Source: Whalleya microplaca
Taxonomy: Eukaryota; Ascomycota; Sordariomycetes; Xylariales; Xylariaceae
Length of the DNA: 64,000 nt
Direction: 5' to 3'
Assembly (NCBI GenBank): GCA_022497155.1
Contig: MU385791.1
Coordinates: 62,001 to 126,000 of the forward strand
A model generated the notes under the pieces. That model had not been told where the DNA came from, did not search any database, and saw only the letters and a list, made by a program, of their open reading frames with translations. Positions 11,517-22,732 of the stretch are shown here, piece after piece (position 1 is the first letter of the stretch; each line of letters opens with the position of its first letter). Both the position numbers and the translations under genes were made by a program.

Positions 11517-12639
11517 CTATGAGGTATAGCCAGCCAAGATATCGGCAGCAGTAGCCTCAGCCAGTTTACTAGAGGCAACGGACACAGTAGGGAGGAAGCC
11601 CACAGGATTGACGCTGCCACCGGTAGTCAGGGCAGCCTCGGCAGTCCTGTTAACTCCGATAGTGACCTGTTGAACAGTTAGCTTTGTTGCGTATTTAGTC
11701 ATTGACCAAGAAGTGGAGGTAACTCACGTATCCGATAAGTCCATCGGTGAGGTTGGCGCCAATCTGTTCGACACTGACAACTGCGCCATAACCACCGGTG
11801 CTAGCGGTGTTGAACAGAGTATCATTTGCATTCGTGACACGGTCCAAGGTCTTGAGATGAGCTGCATATGGCTCTAGGGCATAGACCGAGTTGATCAAAT
11901 CCTCCTCGAAAAAGACCTGTCCAAGATGCTGTACTTTGCTCGCATTGTAACTCGTGCCATTCCTGATATCGCTCTGAACAGTGATATGAACGTGGGTAGT
12001 ACGGGAGGCGTAGTAGCCGGGGAACGTTGTCAAGAATTCGACCATGCCGTTCTCATCTGAGACCTGGATACCGCGAAGGAAGGTCTCGTCATCGGTAGTT
12101 CCGTCCTCACGCTTCGTCCAGCCATCAAGCAGCTCAACCGTATTGGGATCGACTCCGGTAAACCCCGAATAATACCCAGAAGCATTGCAGTTCCAGATGG
12201 TGAGGGCAGCTCCCGACAAAGGCTCGCATGTGTCGACATCGATAACACCGATATCCATATAAATATCTATTCCCTCTTGGCTCTCGCGAAGATCGTGACG
12301 CATAATCTCTCCGTCGACACCGTAGGGACCCCAGACTGTCTCGGGAGCGAGAACACAGGTATCGTTCTGGATGGTGGTATACTTCAGTTCATTTCGCTTG
12401 TGGACATCAGCGGGCTTGATGCTTCCGTCAGCGATCCGACGTTGGTAGAGTCGCTCGGTCCGTTTGGCAAGAACCTCAGCCTTGCGAGCCTCAATAGCTT
12501 TGGCGCATTTGTTGGTCGAGCGGCTGACCATCTTAGGCTTGGCTTCTTCTCGTTTGGCTTCCTCGTGGTCATCGTGGCGCTCGGGGTGCGCAAGCACACC
12601 AGCAATGCAGAGCAAGGCGAGGGTAGGAGTTAGCTTCAT
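11517..12639 (-). CDS. secreted intradiol ring-cleavage dioxygenase-like protein
   Basis: Two exons (12639-11728 and 11666-11517; intron 61 bases, donor GTGAGT, branch GCTAAC, acceptor CAACAG) give 353 residues. It begins with a signal peptide (MKLTPTLALLCIAGVLA, cleavage before HPERHDD) followed by a charged prodomain-like stretch. The dioxygenase fold carries the expected non-heme Fe(III) ligands: Tyr in VWGPYGVDGE, Tyr in NCNASGYYSGF, and two His in the RTTHVHI segment. The family includes catechol dioxygenases, but fungi have a distinct extracellular group of this length whose natural substrates are largely unknown, with lignin-derived catechols proposed. The start is the ATG directly before the hydrophobic signal sequence; longer upstream frames are 5' UTR. 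Confidence 0.9.
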
Positions 12640-12807
12640 TGTAACGAAGTGTTGGTGAAGTGAATGATAAGTTATCAACACTAATAAGTGAGTGGTAGAG
12701 TATACAGAGAGCAGCGAATGGCCAGATGTGAAAGAATGGCTGGCTGGCAATGAATGGCAGAGTGATGTGAGAAGATACGACAAACATCATGGCGTACTTC
12801 CTCGCGG

Positions 12808-12814
12808 TTATATA
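12808..12814 (-). promoter_or_regulatory. TATA-like box upstream of the dioxygenase gene
   Basis: TATATAA on the minus strand lies about 170 bases before the ATG at 12639, a plausible core-promoter distance with a normal 5' UTR. Motif only; no transcript data. Confidence 0.35.
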
Positions 12815-15800
12815 CACGCTTTCCTGAAGTTCTACTCATTTTACTGTCCCTAGAGTTGCTTGCGCGTTGCATACACACAATCGCCCCCTGAAAAAGTCTT
12901 GGTCTCCATTGTTGGGTTTTCAAGCATTGCTGTAGCGGTTATGTCATTCAGTATACAAAATCTAAGAGGGTGTGCATGAAAGGTACGCATCATCCATGAC
13001 TTACCAGGGCCACTAAACAACATTAACCGGCTTCCATATCTGTGAAGTCATTGCGCGGCTTCACGGTATCTACTGCTAGATCCAGCAGATAGGCCGAAAC
13101 AAATTTACGAAGCCACGATCGCGGGTCTTGGACAACAAATAATTTACCCAATTCTCTGGTTATAGTGGAGTTATAACGGGATGTGGGAGGAGCTAGGGTT
13201 TAGAATTGGCCCATAATACGTGGACTGCGATAGAGTTGGTGGGGAATCTTTACTTCAACCCCTGTGTGGGCATTGACGTGAATCCAGGTATACAGGTGAT
13301 TTGACAGCGCTAGAACAAGGTAAAACCTTTTGTAATCTGTATTATTGGCTCGTCCATTTTCCGTTGGGGCTCAAGGATGCCTACGTACCACTGAAGACGC
13401 CACAGGTATATTAAGGGCACAGGTATATTAAGGGAGTATGGAATATATTGGCAATGGCATTGACATGATAGGCCCAGGCACCGTTCGTAAATTCAACGGC
13501 TACGCCACCAGCCTTACGCAATGTTCCGGGGTACGCAGCTGTTTAAACCGGCAGACCGGCAGACTTTCCATGTTTATTCGGATATGCAAGCCTAGTAAGC
13601 GGCCTGTTGTGTTGAAAAGCCGCGTGCTGCCCTGCTAGTTCCCGAAACCGCCATGCCGGTACCCAACCTGAGCCATCGGTAGTCAGCCTCAAAGTGGTCT
13701 TTCTACCTGATACCTAGATCTCGTCCAATTGTGGTGAGGTGATGGTCATACGACAGAGCCTATTTTATGGGCCAAAGAGGACCCTATTTTTGGATCCTAG
13801 AACTTTTAGCCATAGAAGCTTCTACACCACGTAATGTAGGCATCGTTCATATGCGAAAGGAACACTGCCACAGAGGTCGCAAGAGGCCTACGTATAGCCG
13901 CGTTGAAACAACTGCATCTTCCAGTGCAATACCACATGATGTCTAGGAACAACCAAAGTGTCTGTATATTGGCTCACCGTGTGAGAAGCTTGGGTTCTCC
14001 TTTTTGTGGGCCTTGACAATGAACTTGCCACGTCCATTAAGGCTATGAATCTCGCAAGGTATATCGAAACCTATGATATGCCTATGAAAGCGCCTTAATC
14101 TAAGTTGATTGCCTATGTTATTAGCTAGCCCTCGCCCATTATAGTGCCCTGAGCAATAATCAAGCATACTACGTTAAAAGTACAGACTCTCCTGCCTTTT
14201 ATGTACGTTGTCGCCGAGGTTGATATCCAACTAGCTAGCCTGCTGGGGACGCAACTAAATTTTATATCCTTCACCTATCTACACCATAGTTACTCTATCA
14301 TGGTCTTTCCTATGTCACGCAGAACTCTGGCTCTGCTCTGGTACTCCAATCATCTTATGCGCCATAGCAACGCGACGGCTCGTAAGAGTCTTCTCCTTAG
14401 TCGACTTTCCAGGTAGACAAGTAGATAGATATCCTACATCCTTCAGACGTAAACAATTATCATTACTACATTATAATACTTATCTGCCCAGCAATCAAGC
14501 TGCAGAATCACAATGGGGCCAGACTTCGGCTTCCTCTCAATGCGCCTTCGCGTTGTTTACGAACCTCAAGTCTACTGTAAGAACCGAGAATGAAGGGCTT
14601 TGTCATAATTAGGGGTTAAATCTTATTATTTCCCCATGCAATGCTCTCATATCATTGCTAGGCCGTATCTTAACAGGATCATCCTGGTTTCTACATTTGC
14701 TCACCTTTTCGAACGTGGTCTATTGCTTGACAGTGATTTACAGAATTCAACCCGGGATCTGCTCGTGAAATTAATGAATGGATGGAAGGATATGCAAGGT
14801 AGTTGTCAAGGTCTATAGCAAGAGCAATCTCTCGGCATCAGTCATTGTATCTCTCGGATCGAACACCATCCGTCTGTCCGCCAGGACCTGCGCACTCAAT
14901 GGCTCCTTGACCCTGTCCATTCAAGCTGGCCTGATATTACAAATGGTTGTTGCCCAGCTTGTGGCACTAGTAGATCGCTACAATCTGCCAAGTCTATTAT
15001 TCTCCCGGTTCTTGTGTGTGTAACTGTCATTTGAGTGCTGCCGTGATTGCAACTAGTCAATTGAGTGTTATAACTATCTAAGTGATCTCCCGGAGGATGA
15101 GAAAATCTCGTGAATACTAAGCGCTTGGCAACACTGTTCAGAACTAACAACTACTCCTATCGTGACGACTATATATTCAAGATTCAACGCTATGGCAAAT
15201 TTGACGCATCGACTGGCGGGCTACTGCCTAGGTCTGCTGATAAGGACTAAGAATCTTCAACTAAACAATACGAAAGGCGCGAGGAGTAATCAGATCTTGA
15301 CCATGAAACATCTACTCGTATTGATTTGAGGCTAGTCAGGTTGTCGTAGTATCAGCATGGAGTCATATTAAAGAGTTGGAGTTCAAAAAGCCTTCATTCA
15401 GATTAATTGCCGAGTTTTGAGTTCATGAATAAATTCTGTCGTGATATATTGAGGAGCAGAAGCGTTTTGCACGTCGTTTGGGTTCTTCGTATTCCATCTG
15501 AGGCATTTTCTCCGTGCCGCCTCTCACGAAAGTTAAGCTGGTCTACTGGCCACTCGCATCTTGAGGAGACCAAGGAGGAGTTAGATTATCATCGCGTTGT
15601 TCGATGTAGACATATATACATTTGTGTCAATACATCTTCTATAGAACGTGTATTGCCAGCAAGAAAGGGGCATGCAGGGGAGTCCCGATATAATTCTTGG
15701 CAATCTTGAGCAATTGGCTGCAGGTAATGCGTATCATCATCATCGGCAGTAGCAGCAGCAGTAGTAGCCGTTGGAGCTTTGATCTAAAACGAGAGGCGTC

Positions 15801-16435
15801 ATATTTCCATTAGATTTTATTGTTAGGAAGCTCCTTATGGATGAATATATTGCCATTCGTATCCTATCACCTAGACGGGGAGGATAGGGCTGGGTACCGA
15901 ATTCCATAAATATTACTGATTCCTAATTTTATCTTGAAGATGGGTACCACACGGCAATCATGGATGATTTTATGGAGTTATAGAACCAAACTAAACATAT
16001 ATGTTCTTCATCATCGGTTATTATTCGCTTCATCAGATTGGACTACGTATATATGCTATCGGAAAAGCAGGTATAGTCACGGATATCGTACCCCTGGACC
16101 AACATCTAGTACAGTCAGTGAAGCATTGATCTATAGTGCCTAATGCTTTCGACTTCTTCTCATTAATTGATCTTTCATTCCCGTCAAGTTCAAACCCTCG
16201 TTGCCGAGATCAGGCCAGCAGCATAATGAGCGGCAGTTTTACTGGACGAATGACCAACTGTCACGACCTGGAGGATGCCCCAATAAGTCAGTAGCCACCA
16301 GGACCATGGTGCAGGAAGGGAATGCGAGAACTCGGTCAGGAGACTTGCAGGCTTTCATCAAGTGTACTTCGTTACTTGGCCCTGATTCTGAGAGCCATAG
16401 CACTTGTACCTAAGTATTCAAGATCAGCAACCTAT
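12815..16435. other. long intergenic stretch without recognisable genes
   Basis: About 3.6 kb. All frames are short and without domain resemblance on either strand. A small trinucleotide-rich patch (CAT, then CAG/TAG) lies near 15727-15765. I see no tRNA, inverted repeat pair or transposase remnant. Confidence 0.5.
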
Positions 16436-16720
16436 GCATTTAATAAGTACGTACCTACATGTACGTATAGGTACGTATATTTAGGTATGTACAATAAGAC
16501 TGTGTGAGTCAGTAAACTATTGTGTACGTGTGGGTACGTATATTGGAAACTACACAATCAGTAAATATAGGTACGTACTATAGTACGTATATTAGAAACT
16601 ACAGAATCAGTGAGTGCATGTGGGTGTAGGTAGGTACGTACAATAGAAACTACCTACGGAGAGGATCAGTGAATGCAGGTACGGACCATAGCAGTTGCAG
16701 AATCAGCAAGTAAACGAGTA
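16436..16720 (+). repeat. degenerate tandem repeat rich in GTACGTA
   Basis: About four degraded copies of a 60-70 base unit: a GTACGTA core (or close variant), then a tract like ATTAGAAACTAC, then a block like AATCAGTGAGT. GTACGTA itself recurs at least six times and is nearly palindromic. The copies have diverged, so the array is old. No coding frame passes through it. Confidence 0.7.
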
Positions 16721-17145
16721 CATGGGTGAATCACAAACACAATGATCACCTCAGGAGGAGATTCGCTGCAGTAGTGTACCTAGGTATTTCCATTGGTTGA
16801 TCTGAAATCAGCAGAGACCAGTCATTGTCAGGAAATATATGTTATCCAATAGGGATTGGTTTGCTTGTAGGTATCTAAGTATCTTTAGAATCAAAATACA
16901 ACAATCAATTATAGGATTCGCCTGATTTTCCAATGTTTGGACCAATGATAAATCCGTGGGTTGGTACGTACCCCTATGTAGTCACTTTAGTATGCGGCTC
17001 TGCCAGTCACTTGGCCCAAAACCCAATCGGGCACCTTCCATTTGATCAAGATATGACTCGATCTGGGGTAACTAGGTATTCCTTCATTCACTAGGATCAC
17101 TAGGATCTACAATCAGTACTGGGTACGTACCTTTCTGGAAATCCA
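16721..17145. other. intergenic, probable promoter of the downstream transcript
   Basis: No gene is seen. It ends with CATATATACC (TATATA at 17146-17151) and a C/T-rich initiator-like stretch, typical of a fungal core promoter. Confidence 0.35.
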
Positions 17146-18114
17146 TATATACCGGCCCCCCTCCCTCCAACTTCTTCCAAAAATTTTTCATTCCTCCTCC
17201 ATCAGACAGACAGCTCTACCAAGATACCAAAGCATATCATCTCTACTCTTGGGCTTCCATCCATCATACCTTCACATCATAACCATCATGGTCATCTACT
17301 ATCTTTCTCAAGCAACATGGTCTTCCATTGGTCTTTCATCACTACCACCACCATCATCACCAACCATGGCCTTCCTTAGCCATTGCTTGATCACCAACAC
17401 CAATATCGCTTGTCTATCTTGACCTTTAATCATTACCATCATCTCTATTCGTCTCAAACTGTGCCTAGCCAACAGTCAACCTCAAAAACAAACCGCACAC
17501 TGATGCATCTACGGGTAACCCATCCCTTCAATGTTTACTTCCCCCGTCCTTCTCTATTTACACTTCTTTGTTGACATAACCTCAGCAACACTCACACCTT
17601 CAATTTAGAGTCTTCAAAACAAACCAACCCAAAACAAAACAAACCACCACAACCCAAAACAAATCAACATCAACACACCAAAGGTCAAGATAGCTCCAAG
17701 CTTAATCAATATCAGCTGGCTCAACCACCACCAGTAAGTCATCCTTCCACACTACCGCTAATGTTTTTTAGGAAGATATTTTCCATTCAGCTTAGCATCT
17801 AACATTGCCCTCCTTCCTCTAGCAATGCCAATCCACCATTTCAACCTCATCTACCATACAGCCCGCTCCCCAAAACACCATTCCGCCTCCATCCCACTTC
17901 CCAGTACGGCGACGTCAACCCGGTAAGTTCAGACTCAATGCACCTCGTACAACCAAGGATCCCAGGGGCATTGGCTCGGTAATGGATCTTCTTGGGAGTA
18001 CGGTGCAACCTCGCACTTCATACACGACATGAACTCCAGCGTCTACGGCTGCCAATGGCTCTTCATTTACATGAACTCCAGCGTCAGTAGGCTGCCAATG
18101 GCTCTTCTTCGGTA

Positions 18115-18905
18115 TGGTGCTACCTCACTCCCTCTTGTCAGTCAAGCGTATTCATCTTCGGATGGTGCTGCCTTTTGCATAGCAGGGCAGTGATGATGAT
18201 CTAACACCTCTTGTAAGTCAAGCGTAACTATACTCAGTGGGTGCTGCCTATTGCCTAGCAGGGTCGTTGCAATAACATACATACCGATCTCGTCAGTCAA
18301 GCGGACCAATCCTCGCGCAGTGCTGCATATCGCAAAGCAGGATCGTGAGAAAACCCACTTCTTGTCAGTCAAGCGTACTTATCCTCGGGCGGTTCTGCAT
18401 ATTGCATTGATGGGATCAACTACATAACCTACCTCTTCTCAGTCAAGCGTATTCATCCACGGATGGTGCTGCCTATTGCCTAGATATGGTCCAACCCAAA
18501 CTCCCTCATGTCAGTCAAGCGTTCACCTCGGGGATAGTCAGGTGCTGCCATTTGCAGAGAAGTCCGGCAATCGATCGATACCTGCTAGTAAGTCGAGCGT
18601 ATCTGCCCTGGAAATATACTGGTCCTGCCTATTGCAGAGATACGGTCCAAATCCATCAAGTAACACCCTCTTGTAAGTCAAGCGTACCCATCTGACCATA
18701 TAGGTGCTGCCTATTGCATTGAAGGAGAGATCATATGGACACCCGCTAGTCAGTCAAGCGTACCTAAAACCCGCCACAGGGAGGTGCTGCCTTTTGCAAA
18801 GCAGGGTTGTTCCAATTACCTAACATGTTAGACAACCCACTCTTATCAGTCAAGCGTACCTAAAACCCACTACTGGGAGGTGCTGCCTTTTGCCTCGCAG
18901 GGGGT
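18115..18905 (+). repeat. tandem array of 72-96 bp units with two conserved blocks
   Basis: Ten copies of block A, consensus GTMAGTCAAGCGTA, start at 18137, 18213, 18292, 18364, 18438, 18510, 18588, 18673, 18749 and 18845. Each is followed 27-34 bases later by block B, consensus GGTGCTGCCTWTTGC, which often continues to AGCAGGG. An extra degenerate block B stands at about 18115. In about half the units block B can fold as a small hairpin (CTGC paired with GCAG, with an inner TTT/AAA or TA/TA pairing in several). Sequence between the blocks is poorly conserved. Block A resembles a 5' splice donor (GTAAGT or GTCAGT) and GCAG could be an acceptor, so each unit might also be read as a mini-intron of about 48-56 bases. 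Confidence 0.85.
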
Positions 18906-19280
18906 TGTTCTAACGAGTCTACTACCGGGGAGGCTGAGACCAGGAAAAGATTGGGCTGACCTAGGGGTTGCGGCGCCTGTTCTCGAGCCAGCTGAAAGGT
19001 ATGTTTACATCTGATATCTCCTGCCTCCTTCTGCTAATCACCTCTAGTTCTGTCCGCCTCCTTGCCTGCCGGCCTACCAGTCACAATATCGTTGCCTGCT
19101 GCCTACCTACCTACCTACCACCTAAGTCTTCATCTGAGCAGAAGCTCTAAGCTACAGAGTACAAGGTATACCGCTATCCATTCCACCTACCCCAACATGT
19201 ACTAACACATTTCATCAGAATTGGCTGTCTCATATAATAATCACCACTTCCACTGGGTTTTCCCACTTCAAGATACTCCG

Positions 19281-19388
19281 GTACCACCAAATAAACCGAA
19301 CCAGAGCACATAATTCCAGCCAAGACTTTGAGCAGCGATACCACCAAAAAAACCAGATCAAACCACATAATTCCAGATAAGACTTCCA
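19281..19388 (+). repeat. two-copy direct repeat, about 57-base period
   Basis: Two similar tracts lie side by side: each begins CGGTACCACCAAA or CGATACCACCAAA and contains CACATAATTCCAG followed by AAGACTT. They sit downstream of the main array in the same putative transcript. Shorter duplications (a CCGATAGCATC pair) follow near 19450-19475. Confidence 0.7.
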
Positions 19389-20220
19389 GCAGCAGCAACC
19401 TATACATCAAGACTTCAAAACATCATCCAAGGCTTCAACCAGCATCAAACCGATAGCATCAACCGATAGCATCCATCGATCGCAATACCAAACACACCTG
19501 AAGCATACCTCAAGATCGGATACAAGATAATCACCTACACCACAGGCAGCAAGGAGAGCAGGGACGGGACACACAAGGAGAATTCTCAGGGATATCATTG
19601 GATACAGGGACACACAGGATATCATTTGGATACAGAGTCTGGGGTGTTGTGGGGGATGGCGGATATCTCACATACACCTTTCTTTTTTTGCTGATGCAAC
19701 ATCAACATCAACATCACCACCACTAATTACCTACTTCAATCAATTCAGATGTGTTCATCAGCAACTATACTTGTCTTCTTGCTCTTGCTTGCGACTTTAA
19801 TGCTTGACTTGTCTTATGCTTAATATCAATATATATCTTACCTATACTGTCTTACTCAATTGTTGACAACAAGTTTGAGGTTGAGGGTGTCACCTGATAT
19901 GTGGGGTAGCGGCTTAGACCTGCACCCCTATTTATATACCTACCATAGCGAATGAGGTTAGTGGGGATACCCCCTTCCCACTACATATTTAGGCAATACA
20001 TCACGCTTTATGTCTAGACATGCGCTTATTTCAACAGCGATAGACTTCACAATGAGGAGCGTCATCCAAGCCACCAAGCCGGGGAATCTATTGCTACCTA
20101 TAGAACTTTTCCAAGGGGTAATAGTTATACAAAAACGCTAAAAGCGAATAGTTGAATATCCAACTGCCATCTTCTTAAAATATATATCATACCCTAAGTG
20201 CATGAGTGCATTTCATTCAC

Positions 20221-22732
20221 TCAAGGCCAACCCGGGTGATTAGGGTCCTGATTCGGATCCTGCATCGGCATTTGATTCGCATAGGCGTTCATCTGCGGGG
20301 GCATGATGAAGCCGCTATACTCCTGAATCAAAAGGTTCCAGTCCATGTCGCCATCCATGCCCGGGAACGCCGTCGCGAACTGCCTGTTCATGTCCACCTG
20401 TGACAAGCTGGGATAGAGGTCATTTTCCGGCGGGTAGATCGGCATCGTGCCTGGTATGTCGCCAGCCGACGGCACTGGTGGTTGGCCCGCCGCGACGTAG
20501 GCATTGCTAATGACAGGGATCTTGGGCGACGGAGTGGGAACGGGAGATTTCTTTTTTGCAGCTTTCGGCATCCTGGCCTCGATCTGCTTCATGAAGGTGA
20601 CGAGACGGGGCGGGGCTATGGTGCGGCCCAGTGCCGCCTCTGCCGCTTCACGGGCATCCCATGCTTTGACAAAGAGCGGACTGAAGGACAGGTGGATTGG
20701 GCTGCGCATATTGTTCAACATATTCCTCCGGTCAAAATGCTCGCAGAGTGTCGCCCATGCACGTTCGCATAGCTCACCAGTTGTGCGCTGACGCAGCTCA
20801 GTGAGCAGACAAATGTACGCCGGGAAAGGAAAATGCATAAGTGTGTACCATAGGAAGCCCTTGAGGCTATCACGAGCTTGAATCATGCTATCGTACTCGA
20901 TCATTTTGATTGCTTCGATGAAAAGCGCTTCTCGTTCAGCCGGGGGTAAAGGAGAAGGCGCTGTGAGTGCAACGCGGAAGAAGGCGGACGTTATTTTAAG
21001 CTTGCAGATATTGGCCCGGGTCATGAGGAGCGTCATGTAGTGTATCGGTATTTTTGGATCGCAATATTTGAGATATGTATCTTCCATGTAAGCCGAAAAC
21101 TGTTCGAAGAAATTCGTCGATCGGTGATCAGCAATGTTTGCGACAGCGTATGGATTCGATTCTGACGAATGAGTCCTCATCTTGTCGTTCCCCGGAGCTT
21201 TAGCAAACTCGAGGCGCGTAAGTGCAAACATCATCTCGGTTGCTCCCGTGTGCGGTGGTGGCGGGTCCTTGGCATGGAGATGCAAGTCGGTATCGTTAAT
21301 ATTGAGAGGTAATTTGCAATTACCCCCATTCGATATGGCTGTGATAACTGAGCCGCACAATTCTCCAATTCGCCGATCGAAGCCCGCGAGAGTCCACCAT
21401 AATCGTCTCCTCTCTTCTACCTCAAAAGGCGAAAGATCAAATTGAGCGCCATCACGATGTAAGCCTATCCTGTGAGCAAGGCGCACACCTATTCCGGTCA
21501 AGCAAAAGAGTGTGCGAGGGTCTGTATACTGCCGGCTACCAAGCTAATATGTGTCAGGAGGACATTCGGACAGAGTTCAAAGCAGCTTACAAGATACAGC
21601 AGATAAGCCTGCAACAAAGTTAAATCTGGCGTGCGCATAAAACCTGCATTCAATAAAGCCTGCTGCGCGGCACGATAATACCTGGATAACAGTACTGGCC
21701 TTGATTCGTCAAACGTAGCATCGACTTCATTGTCATCTAGGCTTGTGATGGCCATGAGATAAATAGAAAACATCAAGGCCTCGAGCCCCCTGGATACCCT
21801 GTCAAGAGCCCTTCCGGCCTCGATTATCCGCTCTTGCAATGTTGGCGTGTGCGTCAGCTTGAGAATAGGATTAACGTTATTCAAGTAAATTTGCCATAGT
21901 TGAAGTATCTGGAAGGCAGGTGGATGTTCCGCCGTGACGCTCACGTACTGGCCACCAACTACAAATGGGAAGCCATCTGCGTTGTCGTACATCTTGTCAT
22001 ACGCATGGTTGATGGATGACCCAACGTCTTCCTCGTCGGACGAGTCTCGGTGCAACACCTCTTGTTGTACGCGATACTAAAGAAAAGTCAATATATATAA
22101 AGGTATGAATAGATATGATTAGCAGCCACTGACTTCCTTCTGAAAGGGAAACCATTTAAAGGTCCTATTGTCAAGTGACGTCAGCTGAGCAATGCTCGGC
22201 CCCAGAGGATGTCTATTTAGGCTATCTCTCACCTCGGAACGTGTGGGGTCTCGCCGGGGGACGATATGAGAGTAGGATCTGTGTCGCCAGGAGATTCCTT
22301 GATTCTCTGCCTCAGGAACTCGGGTTCGAGCTCGTCACCGTCTTCGACACTGCCAGGGTCCATAATCTTGATGTCCGTGCCGAGGGAATCAAATTCGATA
22401 CCGTTCTGCGACAACAAGGCCTCGTACTTTCTCAGCCGGTCGACCAAGTCCCGTTCGGGTACACGCTTCTTCCTCCGCCTGGGCGGCTGGGGTGGCACGA
22501 CGCGACATTCGACACCGGCCTTGACGCAATTGGAGCATGGCTTATTTTTGTCGCAGCGGACCTTGCGATGCTGGCATAAAACACAGCTGTGGCCTCTTGT
22601 TACCTTGACCATGGAGTCCGGGTTGGGTGGAGTAGGGATGGCCGTAGCGCCGGTGGGCGTGGTCGGATTGCTCGGATTGCTCGGATTGCATGCCGCGCCC
22701 TCGCCATATTGAGACTCTGGGGTCGCGGGCAT
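20221..22732 (-). CDS. Zn2Cys6 fungal transcription factor
   Basis: Four exons (22732-22233, 22164-22134, 22076-21591, 21543-20221) give 779 residues. Exon 2 is only 31 bases; its reading K-W-F-P-F-Q-K-E continues correctly into the next exon. The binuclear zinc cluster is CVLCQHRKVRCDKNKPCSNC-x6-C (Cys 50, 53, 60, 66, 69, 76), followed by a basic stretch PRRRKKR. The middle carries the fungal-specific regulatory domain, with VRLAHRIGLHRDG and the diagnostic EERRRLWWTLAGFDRRIGEL. The C-terminus is rich in Pro, Met and Gln, as activation regions often are. I took the ATG at 22732; Met41 is an alternative start. A TCGGATTGC repeat (three copies, about 22663-22690) encodes the NPSNPSNP tract. 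The gene is divergent from the MFS gene 1.8 kb away, so it may control it. Confidence 0.92.

Larger units (their letters stand above)
17150..19900 (+). ncRNA. putative spliced long non-coding transcript containing a repeat array
   Basis: No conserved open frame spans this region, yet it has the look of a transcribed, spliced locus. A TATA-like box and C/T-rich start lie at 17146-17180, followed by CA-rich leader-like sequence. A well-formed intron sits at 17734-17822 (GTAAGT, branch CTAAC, acceptor TAG) and another at 18999-19047 (GTATGT, branch GCTAATC, TAG). A further GTAAGT lies at 17933. Between them is the repeat array described separately. The end is uncertain; I chose the region before the next gene. 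This is an inference: a rapidly evolving or decayed protein gene with tiny exons is the main alternative. Confidence 0.4.

Noticed and set aside
6747..12639. A metabolite gene cluster (monooxygenase plus dioxygenase)
   Set aside because: They are separated by 3.3 kb with a tRNA between them, the dioxygenase is secreted, and there is no core synthase in the window.
18115..18905. CRISPR-like array
   Set aside because: Units vary in length and have two diverged motifs rather than one exact repeat with unique spacers, and the genome is eukaryotic.
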